From JAXLYE01 sp046351595 (GTDB taxonomy: Bacteria > Myxococcota_A > Polyangia > Palsa-1104 > JAEUJZ01): a stretch of DNA of 64,000 nt. Location: the NCBI GenBank assembly GCA_046351595.1, contig JAXLYE010000007.1, positions 496,001-560,000 of the forward strand, given 5' to 3'. Numbering within the stretch: the first letter of the stretch is position 1; the number at the start of each line of letters is the position of its first letter. Positions 1-12,069 of the stretch are shown in pieces. Position numbers and translations under genes: made by a program. The notes under the pieces were generated by a model. It made no database searches. It was not told the origin of the DNA and saw only the letters and a list, made by a program, of their open reading frames with translations.

Positions 1-628
1 CGGCCGGCGGGTGCGTGTGCGTCCGCTCCGCCTGGAGCGCGCGCAGCCGCTCTGCCACCCGCGCCTGATCGTCGCTGCGGCCCGTGCCCTCGAGGTACGC
101 CGCGGCGGCCTCGAGCTCGTGCACGGCCTCTTCGATCCGATCGGCGCGCGTGTACTGATCCGCCAGCCGCAGGCGCCGCGCGACGTTGTCCGGCGACATG
201 TCGATGATCATCCGCACCACGGTCAGCGAGGCGCTGATCCAGCCGCGGGTCGCCAGCGCCTGCGCCGCCATCTCGTACGCCAGCGCGGCGCGGTTGACCT
301 GGCCCTGCTGCCGATACAGCGCCGCCAGGCACAGGTTCGCCTCGACGTCGTGCGGGTTGCTGTCGAGCACCTGCTTGTTCGCGGCGATCGCCCGCTCGCT
401 CGCGCCTTTCTCGAACAGGAGCTGCGCCGCCCGGTAGAAGCTGGCCAGCGACTCCTGCCGCTGCCCGGACTCGGCCTGCAGCTCCGCGAGCAGGTTCCAC
501 ACGCTGACCTCCGGCGGCTCCTGCGCGGCGCGCTCCTGGCAGAGCCGCAGCGCCTCCGCGAGCTGTCCACCGTCGGCGAGCTGCCGGGCGCGCAGGATCA
601 GGGAATCGGTGCTCTCATCTTCATGCAT
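1..628 (-). CDS. TPR-repeat protein, 3' end beyond the window edge
   Basis: The minus strand reads openly from an ATG at 628 to the window edge, giving 209 residues without a stop. The protein is built of helical TPR-like pairs: residues about 40-70 and 70-105 carry the alternating small/aromatic pattern, including the stretch NPHDVEANLCLAALYRQQG, which is typical of TPR units. It has no signal peptide, so it should be a cytoplasmic scaffold. Similar myxobacterial TPR proteins exist, but I cannot name the partner. The start was chosen because codon use becomes coding-like from MHEDES. The next gene upstream on this strand, rsmB, is separated by about 260 bp, so it is probably transcribed on its own. 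The C-terminus is not visible. Confidence 0.7.
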   Translation of the reverse strand, partial: MHEDESTDSLILRARQLADGGQLAEALRLCQERAAQEPPEVSVWNLLAELQAESGQRQESLASFYRAAQLLFEKGASERAIAANKQVLDSNPHDVEANLCLAALYRQQGQVNRAALAYEMAAQALATRGWISASLTVVRMIIDMSPDNVARRLRLADQYTRADRIEEAVHELEAAAAYLEGTGRSDDQARVAERLRALQAERTHTHPPA

Positions 629-886
629 GCTGAGGCCTCGATGCGGAGCTCTCCGACGGAACCCCAGCCTTTCATCGTAGCGGGCCGCGCTCTGCATGGT
701 CAAGGAGCGCGCCCGCGGTGCAGGTCACAGCGCGTGTGTGCTGTGACCCGCGCTACCGACGCTCGGCGCGCGCGGGTAGGGAAGGGAACTTCGCTCCCGC
801 GATGCGCTTAGAGAGAGTCACTACGGAATGGACTGGCGGAGCGGCAGAGGCGAGGTGCACACCGCCTCCGCTGGTCACGGCGCCGG

Positions 887-2371
<1,485 letters not shown>

Positions 2372-2374
2372 GCG

Positions 2375-3802
2375 CTAGACCTTGGGCTCGCACATGTCTT
2401 CGGGGCGCACCCAGTCGTTGAACTGCTCCTCGGTGACGTAGCCGAGCTGCAGCGCCGACTGCTTGAGCGTCAGGCCCTCTTTGTGCGCCTTCTTGGCGAT
2501 GCCCGCGGCCTTGTCGTAGCCGATCTTGGGCGCCAGCGCCGTCACCAGCATCAGCGAGTTGCCGAGCAGCTCGCCGATGCGCTCGCGGTTGGCCTTGATG
2601 CCGCTCACGCAGTTGTCGACGAAGGACTCGCTGGCGTCGGCCAAGAGCTTGATCGACAGCAGCGTCGCCCAGGCCATGACCGGCTTGAACACGTTGAGCT
2701 CGAAGTGGCCCTGCGCACCGGCGAAGGCGACCGAGGCGTCGTTGCCCACGACCTGCGCGCAGACCATGGTAAGGGCCTCGCACTGCGTCGGGTTGACCTT
2801 GCCCGGCATGATCGACGAGCCGGGCTCGTTCTCGGGCAGGCTGAGCTCCCCCAGGCCCGAGCGCGGCCCCGAGCCGAGCAGGCGGATGTCGTTGGCGATC
2901 TTGTTCAGCGCCACCGCGGTCGTGCGCAGCGCGCCCGAGAGCAGCACCACGCCGTCGTGCGCCGCCAGCGCCGCGAACTTGTTCGGCGCGGTGACGAACG
3001 GCAGGCCCACAAGCTTCGCGATCTCGCCCGCGATCTCCTCGGCATATCGAGGGTGGCTGTTGAGGCCCGTGCCGACGGCGGTGCCGCCCGCGGCGAGCTC
3101 GTACACCGGCTGCAGCGTCGCCTGCACGCCGGCGCGCGCCGCCGCCACCTGCGCCGCGTAGCCCGAGAACTCCTGCCCGAGCGTCAGCGGCGTCGCATCC
3201 ATCAGGTGCGTGCGGCCGATCTTGACGATGTTCGCGAACTCGCGCGCCTTGTCCGACAGCGCCTTCTCGAGCCGCGCCAGCGCCGGCAGCAGGCGGTTGT
3301 GCACGCGCTCGACGATGGCCACGTGCATCGCCGTCGGGAACGAGTCGTTCGTCGACTGCGACATGTTGACGTGGTCGTTGGGGTGCACGGGCGACTTCTT
3401 GCCCAGCTCGCCGCCGAGGATCTGGTTGGCGCGGTTGCCGATGACCTCGTTGGCGTTCATGTTGGTCTGCGTGCCCGAGCCGGTCTGCCAGACCACCAGC
3501 GGGAAGTGCTCGTCGAGCTTGCCGGCGATGACCTCGTCCGCCGCCTGCTCGATGGCGGGCAGCAGCTTGCCGTCGAGCATCCCCAGCCGGACGTTGACCC
3601 GCGCGGCCGCCTTCTTGACGATGCCGAGCGCCGCGATGAACTCGCGCGGGAAGCGCTCGCCGCCGATGCGGAAGTTCTGCAGCGAGCGCTGCGTCTGCGC
3701 GCCGTAGTAGCGGTCGGCCGGCACCTCGATGGGTCCGAAGGTGTCGGCCTCGGTGCGGGTCGCGGGGTCCTTGCTGGTCTTGCTCTCTGGGCTCTGGCTC
3801 AC
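2375..3802 (-). CDS. fumC: Class II fumarate hydratase
   Basis: The 475-residue protein is a class II fumarase, which interconverts fumarate and L-malate in the TCA cycle without an iron-sulfur cluster. The family signature GSSIMPGKVNPTQCEA lies near residues 327-342. Other conserved active-site stretches are SGTQTNMNANEV, HPNDHVNMSQSTNDSFPTA and GRTHLMDATPLTLGQ, and TGLNSHP is present. Fumarase rather than aspartase or argininosuccinate lyase is supported by this set of blocks. About the first 20 residues are a hydrophilic extension. It appears to be the first gene of a fumC-rsmB unit, divergent from holB, with about 220 bp between the two start codons. Confidence 0.96.
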   Translation of the reverse strand: MSQSPESKTSKDPATRTEADTFGPIEVPADRYYGAQTQRSLQNFRIGGERFPREFIAALGIVKKAAARVNVRLGMLDGKLLPAIEQAADEVIAGKLDEHFPLVVWQTGSGTQTNMNANEVIGNRANQILGGELGKKSPVHPNDHVNMSQSTNDSFPTAMHVAIVERVHNRLLPALARLEKALSDKAREFANIVKIGRTHLMDATPLTLGQEFSGYAAQVAAARAGVQATLQPVYELAAGGTAVGTGLNSHPRYAEEIAGEIAKLVGLPFVTAPNKFAALAAHDGVVLLSGALRTTAVALNKIANDIRLLGSGPRSGLGELSLPENEPGSSIMPGKVNPTQCEALTMVCAQVVGNDASVAFAGAQGHFELNVFKPVMAWATLLSIKLLADASESFVDNCVSGIKANRERIGELLGNSLMLVTALAPKIGYDKAAGIAKKAHKEGLTLKQSALQLGYVTEEQFNDWVRPEDMCEPKV

Positions 3803-4022
3803 GGCGTTCCTCCCCCGGTTGGCTTGAGGCGTGGGGCGGCTCCACGCTAGCGACCCGCCCGAGGCAGGTCAAGAGGCGGGTCAACCCCTGGTGCCGGAGC
3901 CCGGCCGCGCCGGCCGCGCGCAATCGCTCATGTCATTTCAAGGTTCGTTCCCGGGGGCGCATCGGGACCCCGCGCCGATTCTCCTGTTGGCTGGCGCGGC
4001 CATCGTTCATAAACTCGCGGCC

Positions 4023-5114
4023 ATGAAGCCTGTTCCATCGGCGGACCGCGAGCGCGAGGCCCAGCGCGACAGCGACGGCAGCCCGCGCCCCGACCTCGCC
4101 GGGCTGTCCGGGATCCGCGGTCAGGACGCGGTGGTGCGCGTCCTGCGCAGCGCCATCGCCCACGAGCGGCCCCACCACGCCTACCTCTTCGATGGCCCCG
4201 AGGGCGTCGGCAAGTCGCTCGTCGCGCGCGCGCTCATGGCCGCGCTCAACTGCCAGTCGCCGCCGGCCCCGGGCGACGCCTGCGGCCGCTGCGAATCGTG
4301 CAGCAAGCTGCGCTCGGGCACGCACCCCGACTGGATCGTCATGGACATGACGCTGGCCGGGCTCGCCGACGAGGTCGAGAAGCTGCTGAAGCGGCTGGTC
4401 TACCCGCCGTTCGAGGGCCGGGCGCAGGTGGTGCTGCTGGATCCGGCGGACCAGCTGGCGGCACCGACGGCGCAGACCGCGGCCAACCGCCTGCTCAAGA
4501 CGCTCGAGGAGCCGCGGGCGCGCACCCACTTCGTGCTGGTGACGACCGCGGCGTCGTCGCTTCTGCAGACCATCCGGTCGCGCTGCCAGCGCCTGCGCTT
4601 CGCGCCGCTGCCCGACGCGTTCCTGCGCGAGGCGCTGCTCTCGCGCGGGGCCTCGCCCGAGAGCGCCGACGCCATCGTGCCGCTGTCGCAGGGCAGCCTG
4701 GGGCGGGCGGTGCGCCTGGCCGCGGATCAGGAGGGGCTGGCCAAGCGGCGTGAGCTCGCGGACCAGCTGTACCTGGCCGCGCGCGCCGGCCGGGCCGCCG
4801 AGATCGTGGCGACCGCCAGCGACGCCGGCGCCGATCGCGACGAGGCGCAGGAGGTGCTCGAGCTTTTGTGGCTGCGCCTGCACGGCGAGCTGCGCGAGCG
4901 GCTGCGCGAGGCCGCAGACAGCGACGACGGGCTCGGTGCGCCGGGTGTGCGCCGCCTGCTCAGCGGACTGCGCGTGGTGCGTGACGCGCAGGGCGCCATC
5001 CGCCGCTACACCGGCGCGCCGCTGGCGCTGGAGCGCATGTCCCGGCACCTCCACCCCGCGGTCGCGCCGGTCCCGGACGGGGCCGCGCGCTCGACGCCGA
5101 CGGGGGCGCGATGA
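4023..5114 (+). CDS. holB: DNA polymerase III delta' subunit (clamp loader)
   Basis: This AAA+ clamp-loader subunit has a Walker A motif GPEGVGKS (about 58-65), a four-Cys zinc module (CQS...CGRCESC, about 83-98) and the sensor/SRC-like stretch TIRSRCQRLRFAPL. Delta' acts with gamma/tau and delta to load the beta clamp. The ATG at 4023 was preferred over longer in-frame starts because upstream residues look non-coding and the conserved region begins shortly after. The stop overlaps the start of the PSP1 gene (ATGA at 5111-5114), so the two are translationally coupled. The holB-PSP1 neighbourhood also occurs in Firmicutes (holB-yaaT). Confidence 0.9.
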   Translation: MKPVPSADREREAQRDSDGSPRPDLAGLSGIRGQDAVVRVLRSAIAHERPHHAYLFDGPEGVGKSLVARALMAALNCQSPPAPGDACGRCESCSKLRSGTHPDWIVMDMTLAGLADEVEKLLKRLVYPPFEGRAQVVLLDPADQLAAPTAQTAANRLLKTLEEPRARTHFVLVTTAASSLLQTIRSRCQRLRFAPLPDAFLREALLSRGASPESADAIVPLSQGSLGRAVRLAADQEGLAKRRELADQLYLAARAGRAAEIVATASDAGADRDEAQEVLELLWLRLHGELRERLREAADSDDGLGAPGVRRLLSGLRVVRDAQGAIRRYTGAPLALERMSRHLHPAVAPVPDGAARSTPTGAR

Positions 5115-7270
5115 GCGAGCGCGATCTTTCCAATCCTCCGGCGAACCAGCCGCCCTCGGCCGCAAGCCCGTCGTCGTCGGCAGGCTCCGGGGCCCGCTCG
5201 GCGCAGGCCGGCTCGCCGAGCCGACCGCCGTCGCCGTCGCGGCCCGGGTCCCCGAGCCGACCGCCGTCGCCGTCGCGGCCCGATTCCCCGAGCCGACCGC
5301 CGTTGCCGTCGCGGCCCGATTCCCCGAGCCGACCGCCAGGCTCGGCGCAGAGCGCGGGCGGTGCCGAGAGCAGCCGCTCGAGCGGCGAGCGCCGCCGACG
5401 CCGTCGTCGCGGACGCGGCGGGGCAGGGGGCGAGCGCCCCGATCCGCTGCAGCCGAGCAGCACCAGCACACCACCGAGCAGCCCGTCGCGGCCCGGCGTG
5501 ACCGAGCCCGAGCGCGCCCGCACCGAGCCGAGCGAGCGCGCCCCCGGCGCCAAGCCGCAGCCCTCGGGCGGGCCGCGCCGCGACCGACCCGAGCGCGGCG
5601 AGCGACCGGAGCGTAACGAGCGACCGGAGCGTAACGAGCGACCCGAGCGTAACGATCGGGCCGAGCGTGGTGGCCGACCCGAGCGCGGGCCCAGCGCCAG
5701 CGCCAGCGGCAAGGGCCCGGCCGCGGAGCCGCGCCGGGGTCGCGAGAGCGGTCGGGGCCCCGAGCGCCGAGACGGCGAGCGCCGAGACGGCGAGCGCCGA
5801 GACGGCGAGCGTCGAGACGGCGAGCGCCGGCCCGAGGGGCGGGCCGCAGGCGAGGCACGTCCCGGCGGCCGTGACGCGGGTCGCGAGGCCCGTCCGCGCG
5901 GCCCCGAGAACCGACCGCCGCACCGCGGGGCCCCGCCGGGCGCCGGCCCGGCCGGCAACGGCGCGGCGCCGGCGCGAGCACCGCTTGCCGCCGAGCCGGA
6001 GGCGCCCAGCGCGGTGTCGATGCGCCCGAAGCTGAGCGCCGCCGAGGCCGTGGCCCGCGCGGTCTCGGGCATCGGCTCGCCGGATGCGGCGGTCAGCTGG
6101 AGCAGCGACGATGCCGGTCCCGCGAACGAGCCGCCAGAGGCTGCGGCCCGGGCCGCCGAGCGCGCGGACGCGGCGCCGGGCGAGGCCCCACCGGGCGAGG
6201 TTTCCACCGACGGCGGGCCGAGCCCCGGCCCTGCGGTGCGCAAGCTCGTGCCGGGCGCGCCGCCTGGGGCCGAGCTGCCGCTCAAGACCCTGCGGCTGTG
6301 CGGCGTGCGCTTCCGTTCCGTCGGGCCGATCCTCGAGTTCGACTGCGCCGACAAGAGCTACGAGCGCGACGAGTGGGTGGTGGTGGACGGCGAGCGCGGG
6401 CCGCGCGTCGGCCGCGTCGTCATCCCCACGCAGCGCAGCTATGTGCTGGGGCCGCTGCGCCGGGTGGTGCGGCGGGCCCGCCCCGACGAGGTCCAGGCGC
6501 AGGGCGACTCGGCCCGTCTGGAAACCGAGGCGTACCGGTTCTGCAAGGATCGCCTGCGCGAGCGCCGGCTGCCGATGAAGCTGGTGCAGGTCGAGGTCAC
6601 CTCCGGTCAGAAAGCGGTGTTCTTCTTCGCCTCGGAAGAGCGGGTCGACTTCCGCGATCTGGTGCGCGACCTGGCGCAGCGGCTGCACCTGCGCATCGAG
6701 ATGCGGCAGATCGGCGCGCGCGACGGCGCCAAGGTGGTCGGCGGCATCGGCAGCTGCGGCCGCGAGCTGTGCTGCACGACGTTCCTGCCCGCGTTCCAGC
6801 CGGTCTCGATCCGCATGGCGAAGGACCAGGGCATGGTGCTGAACCCGTCGAAGCTGGCGGGCCAGTGCGGGCGCCTCAAGTGCTGCCTGGTGTACGAGCA
6901 CCAGACGTACAAGGAGATCGGCAAGGGGCTGCCCAAGGTCGGCAAGCGCGTGATCACGCCGGCGGGCATCGGGCGCGTCGTCGACCTCGACATCCTGGGT
7001 CAGAAGGTGCGCGTGATCCTCGAGGACGTCGGCGGGGCGCAGACGTACCTGGCGGCCGAGGTGCGGCCGCTCAACCCGCCCGGCGGGCAGCAGGGTCAGC
7101 ACGCCCCCGCGGCCCCGGAGCTCGACGCGGACTCGCCCGAAGGTGAAGCCGCCGACGGGGAGGCGGCCGACGACGGGCTGCCCGCGGTGGCGCGCAGCGG
7201 AGCGCCGGCTCCAGCCCGCGCCGAGGGTCCGGTAGACACGGCCGCGCCTTCGCCGCTGCCCGAGCACTGA
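5111..7270 (+). CDS. PSP1-domain (RicT/YaaT-like) protein with long disordered N-terminus
   Basis: The 719-residue protein has two parts. Residues 1 to about 385 are low-complexity Arg/Pro/Glu/Ser-rich sequence with three internal tandem repeats and are surely disordered. Residues about 390-660 are a PSP1 domain with the Cys-rich signature GRELCCTTF and CGRLKCCLVYEHQTY. In Bacillus, RicT (YaaT) with this domain binds RicA/RicF around Fe-S clusters and supports RNase Y function. That role here is inference. Family members are usually about 270-300 residues, so the N-terminal extension is the unusual part. It overlaps holB by 4 nt. About 60 acidic, Ala-rich residues follow the domain. Confidence 0.85.
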   Translation: MSERDLSNPPANQPPSAASPSSSAGSGARSAQAGSPSRPPSPSRPGSPSRPPSPSRPDSPSRPPLPSRPDSPSRPPGSAQSAGGAESSRSSGERRRRRRRGRGGAGGERPDPLQPSSTSTPPSSPSRPGVTEPERARTEPSERAPGAKPQPSGGPRRDRPERGERPERNERPERNERPERNDRAERGGRPERGPSASASGKGPAAEPRRGRESGRGPERRDGERRDGERRDGERRDGERRPEGRAAGEARPGGRDAGREARPRGPENRPPHRGAPPGAGPAGNGAAPARAPLAAEPEAPSAVSMRPKLSAAEAVARAVSGIGSPDAAVSWSSDDAGPANEPPEAAARAAERADAAPGEAPPGEVSTDGGPSPGPAVRKLVPGAPPGAELPLKTLRLCGVRFRSVGPILEFDCADKSYERDEWVVVDGERGPRVGRVVIPTQRSYVLGPLRRVVRRARPDEVQAQGDSARLETEAYRFCKDRLRERRLPMKLVQVEVTSGQKAVFFFASEERVDFRDLVRDLAQRLHLRIEMRQIGARDGAKVVGGIGSCGRELCCTTFLPAFQPVSIRMAKDQGMVLNPSKLAGQCGRLKCCLVYEHQTYKEIGKGLPKVGKRVITPAGIGRVVDLDILGQKVRVILEDVGGAQTYLAAEVRPLNPPGGQQGQHAPAAPELDADSPEGEAADGEAADDGLPAVARSGAPAPARAEGPVDTAAPSPLPEH
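5213..5337 (+). repeat. 36-bp tandem repeat in the PSP1 gene
   Basis: About 3.5 copies of a 36-bp unit (boundaries 5213, 5249, 5285, 5321) encode SRPPSPSRPDSP-type units. Copies differ at only a few bases, which suggests recent expansion. Confidence 0.85.
5600..5653 (+). repeat. 18-bp tandem repeat in the PSP1 gene
   Basis: Three copies of GAGCGACCGGAGCGTAAC, the last with one change, encode repeated ERPERN units in the disordered region. Confidence 0.85.
5761..5830 (+). repeat. 15-bp tandem repeat in the PSP1 gene
   Basis: Four copies of CGAGCGCCGAGACGG plus a partial fifth encode RRDGE units. Confidence 0.85.
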
Positions 7271-7271
7271 A

Positions 7272-7326
7272 GGTCCGCTGCCGGTCCGCTGCCGGTCCGC
7301 TGCCGGTCCGCTGCCAGTTCGCTGCC
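7272..7326. repeat. 11-bp tandem repeat downstream of the PSP1 gene
   Basis: GGTCCGCTGCC is repeated four times head to tail at 7272, 7283, 7294 and 7305, then a fifth diverged copy AGTTCGCTGCC follows. It begins 2 bp after the PSP1 stop codon. The 11-bp period puts every copy on the same DNA face. The role is unknown. Confidence 0.85.
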
Positions 7327-7837
7327 GGTTCGGCCACCGCGGCGGCGCTGGCTGCAGCAGGGGCCGGACGTATCCGCCGGGGTCACCGCGTGACCGGACG
7401 TGGCCGGACGTAGTCAACGGGCGCCGCGCCCGCGTCCATGTCTACGTCCACGTCCGCGCGGGCTCCTGCCGCGCGCACGCCTGTGCGTCGGGGTCCGGCT
7501 CCGCATCGGCGGCGCGTCAGCTTCCGGGGGAAGGGGGGAAGGGATGGGAGACGAGAAGAAGGGAAGGGGAGGAGAGGTCGACGGCGGCCCCAAGAGACAG
7601 AAAAGAGAGAAAAGAGAAGAAACGAGAAGAGAAGAAGCGCAAGGGGACCCATAGAAAGGCCAAGGGAAATCACGAGCCAGCGCCCGGCGGCGCGCGCTCG
7701 CGGTGTCCCGGCGGGCCGCGCCCCGGCGGGCTACGGCTGGGACCTGTCTCCGTCGCAGATTCCGGATCATAAAAGCGCGGAACTCCTGTATCATGGAACG
7801 CACCGGCGTCTTGACTCCGTCGGTGTGTCTACCCCCT
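7327..7837. other. Intergenic region with a purine-rich tract
   Basis: No gene is convincing between the 11-bp repeats and the TPR gene. The plus strand is almost pure A/G over about 7525-7646 (short interruptions near 7580-7590), with many GAGAAGA-type runs. The rest is ordinary GC-rich spacer and must hold the promoter of the TPR-kinase pair. Confidence 0.6.
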
Positions 7838-8715
7838 ATGGCCCCTCTCGCCCGGTCCCTGCTCGTCCTCTGCCTTGTTTGGGCGTTCTTGTGCTCAGCC
7901 GAGGGCATCCTCGGCGTGCCTGTCTCCGTGGTCGGTACCGCGGCCGCCGCCGAGAAGGACCCGCAGGCCCAGGCGAGCGCGCTGTATCGCGAGGCGACGG
8001 AGCTGCGCAAGGCCGGCCGGTCCAAGGACGCGCTGCGCAAGCTGCACGACGCCTACGCGCTGGTGCCGACGCCGACGCTGCTGTGGCCGATTGCCGAGGT
8101 CAGCCTCGAGGCGGGCGAGCCGGCCGAGGGCCTCGACGCGCTGCGCCGCTACCGCGAGCAGATGGCGCCCGAGGAGATGGAGCCGGGGCAGAAGCTCGCC
8201 GACGCTGAGCGCCTGGAGCTGCGGCTCAAGGAGCGGATGACCGCCCAGCCGAACGGCGGCTCCCTGACCGGCTCGACGGATCCGACGGCGCCGGTGCCGG
8301 GCGGCACGGCGTTCCGGCCGCACCCGCTGACCTGGACCGCGGTGGCGCTGACCGGCGCGGTGCTGCTCGCGGCCACCGGTATCGGCGCGGCGGCGCTGGT
8401 CAAGACGCAGGACCTGGAGGCGCGCTGCCCGGATCGTCTGTGCCTGCCGTCCTCGGATCTGCCGCTCGCGAACCTCAACGCCGACGTCGCGTCGCAGCAC
8501 AGCCTGTCGATTGCCGCGCAGGCGCTGTGGGGCGTCGGCGCCGCGCTCGCCGTCGGGACGGTGACGCTGGTGCTGGTTGATTGGAAGCGGCAGCAGCGCG
8601 GCGGGACGCTCTTGGCCCGGCGGCTGCCGCTGTCGGTCACTCCCCTCGTCGGACCCGCGGCGCCGGGTGGAGCGGCGCCGGGTGCGGTCGCGGGCGTGCT
8701 GCTCGGAGGGCGGTT

Positions 8716-8719
<4 letters not shown>
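7838..8719 (+). CDS. Exported TPR protein with C-terminal membrane spans, kinase partner
   Basis: The 293-residue protein starts with a signal peptide or anchor (MAPLARSLLVLCLVWAFLCSA), followed by a TPR pair (about 45-110; the stretch DALRKLHDAYALVPTPTLLWPIAE), a Pro/Gly linker, and two hydrophobic spans near residues 167-190 and 227-250. The loop between the spans has two Cys (RCPDRLCLP). I chose ATG 7838 because it begins the hydrophobic segment; ATG 7793 is a possible alternative. The stop overlaps the next gene, a Ser/Thr kinase. The same TPR plus kinase pairing occurs twice more in this window. The function is not established. Confidence 0.75.
8705..8710 (+). promoter_or_regulatory. Shine-Dalgarno for the kinase, pointing to a CTG start
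   Basis: GGAGGG lies 5 nt before an in-frame CTG at 8716. That codon overlaps the TGA of the TPR gene (CTGA, 8716-8719). No ATG, GTG or TTG is available between here and the conserved kinase domain. Confidence 0.5.
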
Positions 8720-10200
<1,481 letters not shown>

Positions 10201-10263
10201 CCCGGTCTGCTCGTCGGTGGCGCGCCTGTCGCCCGCCGCTCAAGCGGGGCCGCGGGCTTCCGG

Positions 10264-10827
10264 CTACTGCGACTGGTTCTTGAGCACCGCGCCGCCCTTC
10301 TGGCACAGCGCTGCCACGTCGATCAGCCCGTCCGAGGTGGCGTCGACGGTGGCGATGCGGCTGACCTGGGTGCAGCTCGCCGACAGCGGGAAGCTCTTGG
10401 CCGTGACGCCCTTGAAGCCGTTGCCGCGGTCGTTGAGGAACACGTCGACGACGCCGGGCTTGGTCATGTCGGTGCCGCGGCTGGGCACCAAGAGGTCGTC
10501 GTAGGCGTCGCCGTTGACGTCGATGAGGACGAAGGGCTGCGGGTTCGGCGTCGTCGTCAGGTTGTAGATGTTGGGGTTGATGACGCCGGACTTGCTCTTG
10601 TTCAAGAACACGGTGAGGTTCGAGCTGCCCTCGTTGACGATGACCAGGTCCTCGATCTTGTCGCCGTCGAGATCGCGGGCCTCGAGGTAGCTCGGCTTGG
10701 TGCCGATCTGCAGGCTCGGGCTGGAGGTCGTCTCGAACTGGCCGCCGCCCTTGCCCAGCACCGCCTTCATCGTGCCCTCGGTGTAGCAGGCGGTGACGAT
10801 GTCCAGGTCGCCGTCCTGATCGAGGTC
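10264..10827 (-). pseudogene. 3' part of a VCBS/FG-GAP propeller lipoprotein gene cut by the island
   Basis: Reading on the minus strand from 10827, the frame opens directly with the VCBS repeat core DLDQDGDLDIVTACYTEG and continues through further DLDGDKIEDLVIVN and DVNGDAYDDLLVP repeats to a stop at 10264 (187 residues). It has no start or signal of its own; an internal ATG would give 168 residues. The 5' part is at 38175-39392. Its last codons (ITDA) join in frame to this fragment's first (DLDQ), which recreates the repeat consensus. FG-GAP/VCBS repeats form calcium-binding beta-propeller blades in secreted proteins. As it stands this piece is a separated gene end. Confidence 0.85.
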
Positions 10828-10853
10828 CCTGAATTCTTCTTATTACGCGCGGC

Positions 10854-11966
10854 ATGCGCACACACCAGCACACAAACGACACCAAAACGGCGGTCGGATA
10901 CGTTCGGGTGAGTACACAGGAGCAAGCCACCGAGGGGGTGAGCCTGGACGCACAACGCGATAGGCTACGGGCCTATTGCAAGTCTAATGGCATTAAGCTT
11001 ATCGACATAAAAGCGGATGAAGGGATATCTGGTAGCACGCTAGAGCGCCCAGGTTTGCAAGCCGCGCTACAGATGCTCCGGCGCGGTCGCGCGAACACAC
11101 TGATCGTCGCCAAGCTCGACCGGCTCTCTCGCTCGCTGCGCGATGTCTGCACCCTCGTCGACGAGCTGTTCAGCGACGAGCGGTATCACCTGCTGTCGCT
11201 GTGCGGGATGGTGAACACCCACTCGGCGGCGGGGCGCATGGTCCTGATGAACCTGGCCAACTACAGCCAGTTCGAGCGGGAAATGATCGGTGAGCGGACC
11301 CGCGACGCGCTCCAGCACATGAAGGCGCAAGGAGTGCGCCTCGGACCGGCGCCCTACGGTTACGAGCTGAGCCATGAGGTCGACGATAAGGGCCGCCGGC
11401 TGCTGGTGCCGCTCGCATCAGAGCAGGAAGTCCTGCGCAAGATCGAAGCCCTGCGCGCCGACAAGCTGAGCCTGCGCGACATCGCGCGTCGACTCAACGA
11501 GGCCAAGATCCCCGCTCGACGCGATGGCATCTGGAGAGCGCAGCGGGTCAGCATCGTGCTGCAGCGCGAGGGCAAGCACACCGTGCGCCCGACCAAAAAG
11601 CCCGGCCCGCGGCTGCCGCTGCGCTACGACCGCGAGGCCGCGACGGCGCGCGCGAAGGAGCTGCGAGCGCAAGGGCTCAGCCTGAACAAGATCGGCCTGC
11701 GCCTGCGCAAGGAGCGGCTGACGCCCCTGCGCGGCGGCATCTGGCACCCCGCCCAGGTCGCCGAACTGCTGCGCGGCGCCGAGGCCGGCGACCGCGAGGC
11801 GGCGGCGCGGCGTGCCAGTGAGCTACGCGCCCTGGGCATGCAGCTCCGTGAGATTGGCGTCCGGCTCGCTGTGGAGGGATTCCTTCCGAAGGACGGCGGT
11901 ATCTGGCAGCCCTCTGCCGTGCATGCGCTGCTGGCGAGCGAGGAGCAAAACGACCGAGGAGGATGA
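10854..11966 (+). CDS. Large serine recombinase, left-end copy
   Basis: The 370-residue protein has the resolvase/invertase catalytic domain at residues about 12-155: the nucleophile Ser20 in YVRVSTQEQ, and KLDRLSRSLRD with the conserved Arg residues. A recombinase-type DNA-binding region follows (about 165-365) with several helix-turn-helix-like repeats of the form LSLRDIARRLN, LSLNKIGLRLR and MQLREIGVRL, each followed by a GGIW element. It is shorter than phage integrases (450-600) because the zinc-ribbon/coiled-coil part is absent. The gene starts 26 bp inside the island boundary and is intact, so it is the best candidate for excision and integration. Confidence 0.92.
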   Translation: MRTHQHTNDTKTAVGYVRVSTQEQATEGVSLDAQRDRLRAYCKSNGIKLIDIKADEGISGSTLERPGLQAALQMLRRGRANTLIVAKLDRLSRSLRDVCTLVDELFSDERYHLLSLCGMVNTHSAAGRMVLMNLANYSQFEREMIGERTRDALQHMKAQGVRLGPAPYGYELSHEVDDKGRRLLVPLASEQEVLRKIEALRADKLSLRDIARRLNEAKIPARRDGIWRAQRVSIVLQREGKHTVRPTKKPGPRLPLRYDREAATARAKELRAQGLSLNKIGLRLRKERLTPLRGGIWHPAQVAELLRGAEAGDREAAARRASELRALGMQLREIGVRLAVEGFLPKDGGIWQPSAVHALLASEEQNDRGG

Positions 11967-12069
11967 CTACGCGAAAGAGGGCCGACAGCGGCGCGGCGGC
12001 AGCCCGGACGCCTCAGTCGAGAAACGGACCGCAGCGTCGCACGGATGGCTTTGGGGTCCACAGCCCGCG

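Noticed and set aside
8581..8715. ATG-initiated N-terminal extension of the kinase
   Set aside because: It lies wholly inside the TPR gene in another frame and has shadow-like Ala/Arg/Gly content.
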